Made by a program: the position numbers and the translations under genes
Assembly (NCBI RefSeq): GCF_001274945.1
Contig: NZ_LILB01000005.1
Coordinates: 391,296 to 455,295, forward strand
Source of the DNA: Viridibacillus arvi
GTDB lineage: Bacteria; Bacillota; Bacilli; Bacillales_A; Planococcaceae
Reading direction: 5' to 3'
Length of the DNA: 64,000 nucleotides
The notes under the pieces: model-generated
What the model was told of the DNA's origin: nothing
The model's input: only the letters and a program-made list of their open reading frames with translations
Database searches by the model: none
Shown: positions 37,306 through 47,217 of the stretch, one piece after another
Position numbering within the stretch: position 1 is the first letter of the stretch
How the letters are laid out: each line of letters begins with the position of its first letter

Positions 37306-37992
37306 ATGGAACTTAAATATCAAGGAAAAACAAAAGATGTATATCAATTAGAGGATGGTCCTCTATTATTAAAATTCAAAGATGATGTAACGGGTGAAAA
37401 CGGTGTGTTTGATCCAGGTGCGAATACTGTTGGCTTAACAATTGATGGTGCAGGTCGTGCAGGTTTAAGTCTCACTACATTCTTTTATAAAAAGTTAAAT
37501 GCAATTGAAGTCCCTACTCATTTTATTTCTTCTGATATAGAAAATGCGACAATGACTGTAAAGCCAGCGACTGTCTTTGGTAAAGGACTTGAAGTTATTT
37601 GCCGTTTCCGTGCTGTTGGAAGCTTTTTACGACGCTACGGCGCTTATGTAGAAGAAGGACAAAAACTTGAGTCTTTCGTTGAAGTTACGATTAAGGATGA
37701 TGATCGTTTAGATCCTCCTATCTCAGCTGATGCATTAACTGAACTTCAAATTCTTTCTCTTGAAGAATATGAAACTTTAAAACAACGTACTGTAGAAATT
37801 TCAAACTTTGTTAAAGCGGAACTAGCTAAAAAAGGTTTGGAACTTTATGATATAAAATTAGAATTTGGTCGCGATGCAGAAACTGGCGAAATTTTATTAA
37901 TCGATGAAATTTCTGGTGGAAATATGCGCGCTTACAAAGGTTCAGAATATATTGAACCACTTCAACTTGAAAAGATTATGCTTTCAAAATAA
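37306..37992 (+). CDS. SAICAR synthase-like protein (PurC paralogue)
   Basis: 228 residues of the SAICAR synthetase fold: YQGKTKDVYQLED (ATP loop, residues 4-16), KPATVFGKGLEVICRFRAVGS near 85, and the late LIDEISGGNMRAY near 205 that matches the catalytic EVLTPDSSRF region only loosely (no DSxRF). It stands alone, outside a pur operon, between gdhA and pepF. It is either a second PurC or a relative with altered substrate; the missing DSxRF favours the latter. Confidence 0.8.
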   Translation: MELKYQGKTKDVYQLEDGPLLLKFKDDVTGENGVFDPGANTVGLTIDGAGRAGLSLTTFFYKKLNAIEVPTHFISSDIENATMTVKPATVFGKGLEVICRFRAVGSFLRRYGAYVEEGQKLESFVEVTIKDDDRLDPPISADALTELQILSLEEYETLKQRTVEISNFVKAELAKKGLELYDIKLEFGRDAETGEILLIDEISGGNMRAYKGSEYIEPLQLEKIMLSK

Positions 37993-38001
37993 GCAATCCT
38001 T

Positions 38002-38033
38002 AAAGCTAGCCTATCTAATGGCTAGCTTTTTTT
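38002..38033 (+). terminator. Terminator after the PurC paralogue
   Basis: AAAGCTAGCC / GGCTAGCTTTTTTT with a seven-base loop. Confidence 0.88.
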
Positions 38034-38135
38034 AATAGTAAATAAACTATTTATAATGAATTGTTTTACTTTACCGAATATTTTCAATATAATGAAGATA
38101 ATTCGAGATTCGTAATTTTAAAGGAGAGATTAATA

Positions 38136-39959
38136 ATGAAAAAGAGTTTTGCACCACGTCATTTAATACCTGTTGAACAAACTTGGGACTTATCACCTCT
38201 TATTGATTCAATTGAGGCATACAACGCTGGAATTGCTCAAATTGAAAAAGACGCACTTTTATTTAATCAAAAATACACAGGCAATATTATTGATTCTTCG
38301 TCTGTCGTACAAGTATTGACAGACTATGAGAAATTAAATGAGCAATTCGTTCCTTATGGTGCTTATGCTAGCCTATCATTAGAAGTAGATCAAACGAATG
38401 ACGAAGCGCAGATGCGTGCAAGTAAGTTTGGATCAATAGCATCTAAAATTGGCAGCCAATTATCATTCGTACATAGTGATCTTTCAGCACTATCTACTGA
38501 GATTTTAGAAGAAGCTGCTACAATTGCTCCTCAATTTGAAAACTATATTAAAGAAATAATCAAGAAAAAAGCGCATCAGTTACATCCAGAAGTCGAAAAA
38601 ACATTAGCAGCACTTAGCTCTTCTTTAGATGCCCCATACGAGCTATATAACACGACAAAACTGGTTGATATGAAATTCGACAACTTTACAGCTAACGGAG
38701 AATCTTTCCCATTAAACTACAGCCTATTTGAAGGCGACTGGGAATTAGAATCTGACGTTAATATTCGTCGTGCAGCTTTTGAAGCTTTTTCAAATAAACT
38801 TCGTGAGTATCAACATACAACTGCCAAAACATATAATACGCATGTCACGACTGAAAAAACGCTTTCTGATTTGCGAGGATATGAATCCGTAACAGATTAC
38901 TTACTATTTGATCAAGAGGTCGACCGTACATTATATAACCGACAAATTGATTTAATTACTAAAGAATTAGCACCTCATATGCGCCGTTATGCAAAGCTGT
39001 TACAAAAAGTTCATGGTTTAGAAAAAATGACGTTTGCTGATTTGAAAATTCCATTAGATCCAGAGTTTGAGCCTATGATTACAGTTGAAGAATCAAAGAA
39101 TTATATCGAAAATGCCCTTAAAGTAATGGGTGATGATTATATGGAAATGATTGAGAAGTCATACAGTGAACGCTGGATTGACTTTGCTCAAAATGAAGGG
39201 AAATCAACAGGAGCATTTTGCTCAAGTCCTTATGGATTCCATCCTTATATTTTGATCTCTTGGACTAGTCGTATGAACGAAGTATTTGTTTTAGCTCATG
39301 AACTTGGCCATGCAGGACACTTTGTCAATGCACATAAGAAGCAATCATTATTCAACAGTCGTCCTTCAACTTATTTTATCGAGGCTCCTTCTACGATGAA
39401 TGAGATGTTGATGGCAAATTACTTATTGACAACAGCAGAAGATACTCGCTTTAAACGTTGGGTTACTGCATCAATTATCTCACGTACTTATTACCATAAT
39501 TTTGTTACACATTTATTAGAAGCTGCATATCAACGTAAAGTGTATGACAAAGTTGACGCAGGTGAGAGCGTAAATGCAAATGTATTAAATCGATTAAAAC
39601 GTGAAGTATTGGAAGATTTCTGGGGTGATGCAGTTGAAATCACTGAGGGAGCAGAATTAACTTGGATGCGTCAACCTCACTATTATATGGGCTTATATCC
39701 ATATACTTATAGTGCCGGATTAACCATCTCTACACAGGTATCTCAACGTATATTAAATGAAGGTCAGCCCGCTGTTGAAGACTGGTTAAAAGTATTACAA
39801 GCAGGTGGTACAAAGACACCTGTAGAGCTTGCTCAAATGGCTGGTGTGGATATTACGACTGATGAACCACTTTTAAATACCATCGCTTATATCGGTGGTT
39901 TAATTGACCAATTAGAAGTACTAACAGAGGAACTAGACTCAGTAATTATAGATAAATAA
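38136..39959 (+). CDS. pepF: Oligoendopeptidase F, M3 family
   Basis: Cytosolic zinc metallopeptidase that cleaves short peptides. 607 residues; the zinc motif HELGH is at 388-392, with the third ligand Glu in the following EAPSTMNEMLMANYLL segment near 417. The ATG at 38136 follows AAAGGAGAG and matches family starts; the open frame back to 38061 is rejected. Monocistronic. Confidence 0.94.
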   Translation: MKKSFAPRHLIPVEQTWDLSPLIDSIEAYNAGIAQIEKDALLFNQKYTGNIIDSSSVVQVLTDYEKLNEQFVPYGAYASLSLEVDQTNDEAQMRASKFGSIASKIGSQLSFVHSDLSALSTEILEEAATIAPQFENYIKEIIKKKAHQLHPEVEKTLAALSSSLDAPYELYNTTKLVDMKFDNFTANGESFPLNYSLFEGDWELESDVNIRRAAFEAFSNKLREYQHTTAKTYNTHVTTEKTLSDLRGYESVTDYLLFDQEVDRTLYNRQIDLITKELAPHMRRYAKLLQKVHGLEKMTFADLKIPLDPEFEPMITVEESKNYIENALKVMGDDYMEMIEKSYSERWIDFAQNEGKSTGAFCSSPYGFHPYILISWTSRMNEVFVLAHELGHAGHFVNAHKKQSLFNSRPSTYFIEAPSTMNEMLMANYLLTTAEDTRFKRWVTASIISRTYYHNFVTHLLEAAYQRKVYDKVDAGESVNANVLNRLKREVLEDFWGDAVEITEGAELTWMRQPHYYMGLYPYTYSAGLTISTQVSQRILNEGQPAVEDWLKVLQAGGTKTPVELAQMAGVDITTDEPLLNTIAYIGGLIDQLEVLTEELDSVIIDK

Positions 39960-39972
39960 TCTCTTCACCATT

Positions 39973-40017
39973 CAACTTCTGATTGGCAGTACCAACTGTC
40001 TTTCAGAAGTTTTTTTA
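39973..40017 (+). terminator. Terminator after pepF
   Basis: AACTTCTG / CAGAAGTTTTTTT stem with a longer loop. Confidence 0.75.
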
Positions 40018-40141
40018 TCCTAACATTCTAATTATTTACAGGATTATTACATAATTTGTCGAATACACAATTGAAGCAGGTTACTCATAAATAGATTTTG
40101 ACATACCTTATTCTTTAGCCTTTTTAAGGAGGAATTCCTAA

Positions 40142-43100
40142 ATGCCGTTTCAAAAAAACTATGAAACTGTAGATAATCTAGTCACTACAAATCTTTGGAC
40201 GTTGCAAAGGGCCCTTTCAAAACCACATTCTCAAAAGGTATTATTAAAAAGCGTTGCATCCAGTGCACATGAACAAATAGCAAGACTACATTATGAATTT
40301 GAAATTGCTTCAAAATTACATTATCCTTGGGTACTTCATCCTCTTACTATTGAAAACTCAGGAGATCTTCACATCCTTATTTATGAAGACTTTAATGGTA
40401 TACCATTGAGTGAATTTATCGTTCAGCGCCCTTCTCTCCACCAATTTTTAAAAATCGCAATGGAAATAGCGAATATTTTCATCATTTTCCATCAAGAACA
40501 AATAATTTATAAAAATATTAGTCCTAAACATATTTTAATTAATCCTAAAACGTACCAAATAAAGTTTTTCGGATTCGAATATGTGTCACAATTATTAAAA
40601 GAATCACCTTCAGCTACGGAAAATCCATACGAGCGTGGTGACCAACTTGTCTATATAGCCCCTGAACAAACAGGTCAAATAAATACGACAGTGGATCATC
40701 GTTCCGATTTATATGCTCTCGGAGCCCTTTTTTACGAAATGTTAGCAGGTTGTCCCCCATTAGAAGCTAGAGATTCCTCAGATTTAATATATGAGATTTT
40801 GACAAAGTCCCCCATTCCATTACAACAACGAAAACATGAATTACCCTCTATTATTTGTGTAATCGTAGAAAAGTTATTAAATAAAAACCAAGAGGATCGT
40901 TATCAAAGTGCCATTGGTTTAAAAGAAGATCTCTTCACATGTTGGCATATGCTAACTACAGACAGAATGATTATTCCTTTCCAATTAGGTCAACATGAAA
41001 TTCAGCCATCTTTTGGATTGTTAAATAAATTGTACGAACGTACTCCGGAAATCAATATTTTACAAGAAGAACTCCACTCTGTTTGTGAAGGTGAAAAATC
41101 AATCGTCTTCGTAACAGGTAGTCCAGGTATAGGAAAATCTACTTACGTTCAAGATTTAAAACAGCCAATAGCACTTGCCAAAGGATATTTTGCCGTTTGT
41201 AAATTTGAAGAGTTACACCAAGAAGCTCAATTTATACCGGTAATTAATTCCCTTCGTCAATTATTAAAACAAATCTATCTAGAAGGTGAAAGTTCTGTAG
41301 CTACATTAGGATTCTTATTTGAACAAGAGGATTTGAAGCTTTCTCCAGGTCTATTAATGCTTTTGCCTGAACTCAGTTGGTTTATACAAACTGAAGTTCA
41401 AGTACACGCAGAGCACGTTGATGGTACTAGGCAATTACATATGTTTATTATGAACTCTATCAAAAAAATATTAAGTGCATTTACTAAACAAAAGAAACCT
41501 TTTGTCTTATTTATCGATGATGTACAGTGGGCTGATACTAATTCTATGGAAATGTTAGAATATATGTTCAAACAACATACAGATGGTTATTTATTCATTA
41601 TAATAGCTTACCGTGAAAAGGGAATGTCTGCTCTTCATCCACTGTTCAGTTGGCAAAAAGATTTAGAATATCCAATCTATATAAATTTACAACCTTTATC
41701 AATTGAAACAATTGAAACATGGGTCAAAGATTCGTTAAATGTGTCTTTTTCTATTTTACGTTCCTTAACTCAAATCCTACATCATTTAACTAAAGGCAAT
41801 CCTTTATTCGTAAAAGAAACATTCCTCACATTTCAAAGGGAAAAATTAATATATTTTGATATGAAAGAAAAGAAGTGGCATTTCACCTTACAAAAAATGG
41901 ATCAATCTATTTTGAATGAGGAGGTACTGGATCTAATTACTCAGCGTATTGATCATTTAAAAATGGAGCCACGTTTCATATTAAAGATGGCAGCATGTTT
42001 TGGAAATCAATTTTCTCTTGATACACTTTTAACACTAGTCGAAGTACCAGCTAAAGATTTACTTGACTATTTAAATGACCTAATAACAGAAGGTTTCATA
42101 ATACCATTAAATGCAAATTATAAATGGGCCTATTCATATGAAAAATTAGGTGTATTAGAGAACTATTCACTAAGTTATCAATTTGTTCACGACAGAATTC
42201 AACAGGCAGCTTATAAGTCTTTGACAGAAGAGGATAAAGAAAATACCCATTTATCCATTGGGAGAATATTAATAGAGTTAAATAGCAAACAACTAGAAAA
42301 TGACCGATTAATTGAAGCCGTTAAACATTTAAACTATAGTAAAAATTTGTTAAGTATTCAGGAGAAGATTGATTTAGCAAATTGGAATTTACAATTAGGC
42401 ATAAAAGCTAGACATTCTGGCTTATTTGAGAATGCACTGGTCTATCTAACAAATAGCCTAGAACTTCTCCCCCCTAACCATTGGTCTTTAGCGCATGATT
42501 TATCCATACAAATTTACACAAATTTAGGTGAATGTGAATACTTAACAGCACACTTCGAACTAGCAAATGAGCATTTTAACACCGTTCTTTGCTACGCAAA
42601 AACGAAGTACGAGAAACTATCGATCAATAATCTAAAAACAATGCTTTATACCGAAGCTGACCTATCATTTGAGGCAATCCAATCAGGTCAAGAAGGCTTA
42701 GCACTTTATGATATTTACATAAAAGAAACACCTTCAAAGTTAGCTGTTTTAAAAGAATATTCCTTGCTTAAGTTCGAATTAATCGGAAAAAAACCAGATA
42801 CTTTACTTCATATGAAACCGATGGAAAAGAAGGAAATGCGGACAATTCTCCAAATTCTTATTAATATGTCTGGCGCAGCATATATATTTAATGAAAGTTA
42901 TGCAGCTATTCTCATGCTTAGAGCGACAAGGTTATTATTAAAAAATGGAGATACAGATATTAGTCCGATTGTTTTCATTAACCATTCACTAATATTAAGT
43001 TCAGGATTTGGAGATTATAAAAATGGCTTTCTTTTTGGACAATTCGCCGTAGATCAGGTAGAAAGCCTACCAAATATCTTTCTACGTGCACGCGTATATT

Positions 43101-45301
43101 TTGTTTTCGGCACATTTGTTAACCATTGGAAAAAACCATTAGAAGGCAATATATATTATTTAAAAAAAGCACAGCAATATTCATTCGATACTGGAATTTA
43201 TCATTTAGTTGCTGCTTCTGCCTGCTTTATTTGTTCAACTCAATTTATTCGCAACATTTCACTATACGAGTTGACAACTGAAGTTACACGGCAGCGTAAA
43301 ATTGTTAATCCTATTAAATCAACATTGTCTGAAGAGTTTTTAAGTGAATTTAATTATTGGTTAGATGTTCTTCGTCAACCTCAGTTGCCACTTATTTGGG
43401 ACCACCCTATTACTACTCAAAGTGAAACATCTGTGACAATCATGCATTTAATATTACGACTGAATATTAGTTATCTATTACAAGAAGAAAGCCAGGCACA
43501 AACACTCATGAATGCTTTAAAGCAGCCAATGAAAGAGACACCTGATTTGCCAATTACACCTCAATATTATTACTATCGTGCATTATGGCAAATGCGCCGA
43601 ATAAGTGAAAAACGTGTCAAACACCGAGATTATCGAGAATATAAGAAAGATATAAACAAAAGTATTACAAAACTTAGAAAGTGGTCACGGCATTCTCCTG
43701 AAAACTTCGAACATTTATATATATTATTAAAAGCAGAAAACTGTAGAATCAAAAAATTAGATGGTGAAGCCATTCTTTTCTACGATAGAGCGATTCAACT
43801 TAGTCGTTTAAACGGATTCATAAGGGATGAAGCAATTGCTTGTGAATGTGTAGCACGCTATTACGAAAAACAAAAAAAATATTCAGTAGCTCGCGACTAT
43901 ATTGTGCGTGGTATTGATCTAATGCGCAGGTGGGGTTCTGAGAGAATAGCTCAAAAATGGGAGAAAACATATGCCAATGTAATAGAGAAGAAGTTATTAT
44001 CTAAAGCACCCGAATTAATGACACTTGATATGAAAACAGTTTTTGAAACAACTCAATCACTTTCAAAAGAAATTAATATGGATGAATTATTAAAAAAAGT
44101 ATTGTTTGCATTACTTAAGCATGCCGGGGCAAATCGTGGCTATTTTCTAAAAATAGTACAGGATGAAATAGTACTACTAGCAAAATCAGAAACATCCAGC
44201 TCCACTTTTGAAATGTATAAGAATACCACTTTACTTCAGGCAAACTTGCTCATGCAATCCGTCGTGCGCTATGTATTCCGTAGTGGTGAATATGTGATTA
44301 TTAATGACGCAAAAGAGGACTCTCGTTTTCCAAAAGGAAAATCTTCCACAAAGTCAGTTCTTTGTTTGCCTATCCATTCAAAAGGTGATCTAAAAGCAAT
44401 TTTATATTTAGAAAATAGTGTAGTAGCTTATGCTTTTTCATCAGAAAAGCTCGAGCTACTTAAAATAATATCAGCTCAAATTGCTGTTTCTATTGAAAAC
44501 GCAGAAGTTTATAAGGAGTTAGGAGATCGAGTAGAAGAACGTACGCATGAATTAGCCGCAATGAATAATAATTTAATAGAAATAAATTCGAAGTTGCAAC
44601 AAAATGAATTAGAGAGAAAGCAGTTATTTAATATGATTTCGCATGATTTACGCTCTCCTATTTCATCGGCACTTGGTTATATCGAGCTAATCTTAGATGG
44701 TGTTATTACAGATGCTGAGCAGCAATCCATATATCTACATCGAAGCAAAGAGAGATTATTTGCATTAAATGAGTTAATTCAAGACTTATTTGATTTATCC
44801 AATTTAGAATCAGGACGCATGGCATTTCAAATGGAGCGAATAACAGTTGAACAGTTATTTAGGCTGCTTGCTGAAAAATATGAACTAGACGTACAGCACG
44901 CAAATTTACAATACTCAAGTACACTCCATTTAAATACAAATGCTATTATACAAGTTGATATAAAACGGATTGAACAGGTGCTCACTAACTTGATTCAGAA
45001 TGCCATTAAATATACAAAGCAAGGGCATATCCACTTTTCTATGCAAATCGATTCTGATAACCTTATTTGTTCAGTGGAAGATACAGGTATTGGTATTCCA
45101 GCAAATGAGATTGCTTTTATTTTCGATAGACATTATGGTTCATCTAACAATAACAGTACTAATTCTCATGGTATTGGCTTGGCAATATGCAAAAAAATCA
45201 TACTACAACATCAAGGCGAAATATGCGTAGAAAGTGTAGAAAACGAAGGCTCAACATTTAGTTTCACACTACCGCTAGTTAGTTCACCAATTATGCAGTA
45301 A
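40142..45301 (+). CDS. Giant pseudokinase/AAA ATPase/GAF/sensor histidine kinase
   Basis: 1719 residues, no membrane segment, cytosolic. In order: a protein-kinase-like domain (about 15-270); a STAND/AAA ATPase domain (about 290-560; Walker A TGSPGIGKST at 325-334, Walker B FVLFIDD near 454-460); a long helical repeat region (about 680-1270); GAF (about 1290-1450); coiled coil; HisKA with phosphoacceptor His1501 (ISHDLRSP); HATPase (LTNLIQNAIKYT, EDTGIGI, HGIGLAI). This matches the trifunctional Ser/Thr kinase-ATPase-histidine kinase architecture. The kinase domain has lost its catalytic residues: HRD-Asp is Asn125 (YKN), the loop Lys is Ser127, DFG-Asp is Gly144; Lys36 and the APE segment remain. 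It is convergent with an OmpR-type regulator, its likely partner. AAGGAGGA precedes the ATG. Confidence 0.88.
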   Translation: MPFQKNYETVDNLVTTNLWTLQRALSKPHSQKVLLKSVASSAHEQIARLHYEFEIASKLHYPWVLHPLTIENSGDLHILIYEDFNGIPLSEFIVQRPSLHQFLKIAMEIANIFIIFHQEQIIYKNISPKHILINPKTYQIKFFGFEYVSQLLKESPSATENPYERGDQLVYIAPEQTGQINTTVDHRSDLYALGALFYEMLAGCPPLEARDSSDLIYEILTKSPIPLQQRKHELPSIICVIVEKLLNKNQEDRYQSAIGLKEDLFTCWHMLTTDRMIIPFQLGQHEIQPSFGLLNKLYERTPEINILQEELHSVCEGEKSIVFVTGSPGIGKSTYVQDLKQPIALAKGYFAVCKFEELHQEAQFIPVINSLRQLLKQIYLEGESSVATLGFLFEQEDLKLSPGLLMLLPELSWFIQTEVQVHAEHVDGTRQLHMFIMNSIKKILSAFTKQKKPFVLFIDDVQWADTNSMEMLEYMFKQHTDGYLFIIIAYREKGMSALHPLFSWQKDLEYPIYINLQPLSIETIETWVKDSLNVSFSILRSLTQILHHLTKGNPLFVKETFLTFQREKLIYFDMKEKKWHFTLQKMDQSILNEEVLDLITQRIDHLKMEPRFILKMAACFGNQFSLDTLLTLVEVPAKDLLDYLNDLITEGFIIPLNANYKWAYSYEKLGVLENYSLSYQFVHDRIQQAAYKSLTEEDKENTHLSIGRILIELNSKQLENDRLIEAVKHLNYSKNLLSIQEKIDLANWNLQLGIKARHSGLFENALVYLTNSLELLPPNHWSLAHDLSIQIYTNLGECEYLTAHFELANEHFNTVLCYAKTKYEKLSINNLKTMLYTEADLSFEAIQSGQEGLALYDIYIKETPSKLAVLKEYSLLKFELIGKKPDTLLHMKPMEKKEMRTILQILINMSGAAYIFNESYAAILMLRATRLLLKNGDTDISPIVFINHSLILSSGFGDYKNGFLFGQFAVDQVESLPNIFLRARVYFVFGTFVNHWKKPLEGNIYYLKKAQQYSFDTGIYHLVAASACFICSTQFIRNISLYELTTEVTRQRKIVNPIKSTLSEEFLSEFNYWLDVLRQPQLPLIWDHPITTQSETSVTIMHLILRLNISYLLQEESQAQTLMNALKQPMKETPDLPITPQYYYYRALWQMRRISEKRVKHRDYREYKKDINKSITKLRKWSRHSPENFEHLYILLKAENCRIKKLDGEAILFYDRAIQLSRLNGFIRDEAIACECVARYYEKQKKYSVARDYIVRGIDLMRRWGSERIAQKWEKTYANVIEKKLLSKAPELMTLDMKTVFETTQSLSKEINMDELLKKVLFALLKHAGANRGYFLKIVQDEIVLLAKSETSSSTFEMYKNTTLLQANLLMQSVVRYVFRSGEYVIINDAKEDSRFPKGKSSTKSVLCLPIHSKGDLKAILYLENSVVAYAFSSEKLELLKIISAQIAVSIENAEVYKELGDRVEERTHELAAMNNNLIEINSKLQQNELERKQLFNMISHDLRSPISSALGYIELILDGVITDAEQQSIYLHRSKERLFALNELIQDLFDLSNLESGRMAFQMERITVEQLFRLLAEKYELDVQHANLQYSSTLHLNTNAIIQVDIKRIEQVLTNLIQNAIKYTKQGHIHFSMQIDSDNLICSVEDTGIGIPANEIAFIFDRHYGSSNNNSTNSHGIGLAICKKIILQHQGEICVESVENEGSTFSFTLPLVSSPIMQ

Positions 45302-45307
45302 AAAATT

Positions 45308-45338
45308 GCTCCTCTATTGAAGAATTTCAGTGAGGAGC
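45308..45338. terminator. Hairpin between the convergent kinase and regulator genes
   Basis: GCTCCTC / GAGGAGC stem with an interior loop. It overlaps the last codons of the response regulator gene. Confidence 0.6.
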
Positions 45339-46031
45339 TTTATGATTTTTTGATGAGAACATATATCCAAATCCTCGCATGGTTTTAATGAATTGCGGCT
45401 TAGAAGGATTATCTTCTATCTTCCTACGTAAGGTGCTAATATGAACTGAAACTGTTTTTGTATCTGCTACTCCATCATACCCCCACACATGATTAATCAA
45501 CTGTTCTATACTCAGAACTTTGTCGACATTTTCTATTAGATAAAACAATAGTTTTTTTTCTTTCGCAAATAAATGAAGAAGCAACCCATTTTTAAATACT
45601 GTTTTACCATCTAAAACAACGTTAAGATCACCAAATTGAATAGCCTTTTCAACCCTTTTAGATGTTCGGTGCTTTAAATGAACTTGAATTCGTGCCAGTA
45701 CTTCTTTTAAAACAAAAGGCTTTGTAATATAATCATCTGCCCCTATTTCAAAGCCCTCTAGCTTTTGTTCGATGTCATTATTAGCTGTTACAAATATAAG
45801 TACACCATCAGATATTTCGTGAAACTTCCTGCCTATATCGAAGCCATTACCATCTGGCAAATTTACATCCATTAGTACCAAATCTGGTTGTATGGATTTG
45901 ATACTTTCCCACCCTGTTTCAACATCCATTGCACTATCTACTTGATATCCAGCATTTTTTATAGCTAGTGTCATTACTTCTAAAATATCGAAGTCGTCTT
46001 CTATTATTAAGATCTTCGCATCATTTTTCAT
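45327..46031 (-). CDS. OmpR/PhoB-family response regulator
   Basis: 234 residues: receiver domain (acidic pocket Glu11-Asp12-Asp13, phosphoacceptor Asp55 in LVLMDVNLPDG, Lys in ITKPF near 107) and a C-terminal winged helix (about 130-230; TVSVHISTLRRKIEDNP and TMRGFGYMF). No kinase gene is co-directional; the giant histidine kinase ends 25 bp away on the other strand and is the natural partner. The family binds 11-bp-phased direct repeats, such as those upstream of the EPS operon (56781-56809); that link is inference. Confidence 0.92.
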   Translation of the reverse strand: MKNDAKILIIEDDFDILEVMTLAIKNAGYQVDSAMDVETGWESIKSIQPDLVLMDVNLPDGNGFDIGRKFHEISDGVLIFVTANNDIEQKLEGFEIGADDYITKPFVLKEVLARIQVHLKHRTSKRVEKAIQFGDLNVVLDGKTVFKNGLLLHLFAKEKKLLFYLIENVDKVLSIEQLINHVWGYDGVADTKTVSVHISTLRRKIEDNPSKPQFIKTMRGFGYMFSSKNHKAPH

Positions 46032-46145
46032 TCTTTTTTCCTTTCTTCACGTTTTACAATCTATCTCCCTACTATTATATATAAAAGCATGGATAATACG
46101 CATATTAATTATTTAAAAATTCTTATAATTACACTTATCTTGATA

Positions 46146-47192
46146 CTAGTATAATTCACTTACCATACTTTCATTTTCTATCGTACGATAGCCATATGGA
46201 TTGTTTTTTTGCCATCTCCAAGCATCCCGACACATATCTTCTAAACTTCTCTCGGCTTCCCATTGAAGATACGAATTTGCTTTTGAAGGATCTGCATAAC
46301 AAATGGCAACATCCCCTTCTCGTCGATTAACTATTTTAAATGGAATACTTTTACCAGTTACCTTTTCAAAAGTTGAAACGAGTTGTAATACACTATAGCC
46401 ATTTCCTGTTCCCAAGTTATATACGTTTAATCCATTTTTTTCAACCATACTATCAAGCGCCATTACATGCCCTTTTGCTAAGTCCACTACATGTATATAA
46501 TCGCGAACACCTGTCCCATCAATGGTTGCAAAGTCATCACCAAAAACATTTAAATGTGACCTTAAACCTGTAGCCACCTGTGTAATATATGGCATTAAAT
46601 TATTAGGAACTGCTTGAGGATCTTCGCCGATTAAGCCACTTTCGTGTGCACCAATAGGATTAAAATATCTTAATAGAGCAATAGAAAAATATGGTTTCGA
46701 TTGGATAAATTCGTTTAAAAAGCATTCGACTGCGAGCTTTGTTCGTCCATATGGATTAACAGTATTTAAAGGGGCGGTTTCTGGAATTGGGCAATGCTCA
46801 GGAACCCCATATACTGTTGCAGATGAGCTGAAAACTAGTTGATGCACATTATATTTATCCATTGTTTCGACCAACTGAATCGTTCCGGATAAATTATTTG
46901 TATAGTATTTAATTGGATCTTCAATCGATTCGTTAACAGATTTACAACCAGCTAGATGAATGACACTATCAATTAGAAAACTTCGGAAAATAACGTCTAA
47001 TACTTCAGCATGACGTATATCTGCAACTAAACTAGTTATTGTTTTTCCAGTAATCATTTGCATACGATTTATTACTTCTCTATTACTGTTTGATAGATTA
47101 TCAATAATGATGACATTATGTCCCGCTTCTATCAGTTCTATGCAAACATGTGAACCAATATAACCTGCTCCACCTGTTACGAGAATGTTCAT
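46146..47192 (-). CDS. galE: UDP-glucose 4-epimerase
   Basis: Interconverts UDP-glucose and UDP-galactose (or the N-acetyl forms). 348 residues, extended SDR: TGGAGYIGS (residues 6-14), catalytic Ser in SSSATVYG near 123 and YGRTK near 148-152. Last gene of the EPS operon, 25 bp after the possible nuclease-fold gene. It supplies a nucleotide sugar for the polysaccharide. A GGAGAGG site precedes the ATG. Confidence 0.95.
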   Translation of the reverse strand: MNILVTGGAGYIGSHVCIELIEAGHNVIIIDNLSNSNREVINRMQMITGKTITSLVADIRHAEVLDVIFRSFLIDSVIHLAGCKSVNESIEDPIKYYTNNLSGTIQLVETMDKYNVHQLVFSSSATVYGVPEHCPIPETAPLNTVNPYGRTKLAVECFLNEFIQSKPYFSIALLRYFNPIGAHESGLIGEDPQAVPNNLMPYITQVATGLRSHLNVFGDDFATIDGTGVRDYIHVVDLAKGHVMALDSMVEKNGLNVYNLGTGNGYSVLQLVSTFEKVTGKSIPFKIVNRREGDVAICYADPSKANSYLQWEAERSLEDMCRDAWRWQKNNPYGYRTIENESMVSELY

Positions 47193-47217
47193 GTAACCTC
47201 TCCAATTCTATAAGCTT

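Noticed and set aside
45000-45230. Plus-strand frame inside the histidine kinase gene
   Set aside because: Out-of-frame shadow of the HATPase domain.
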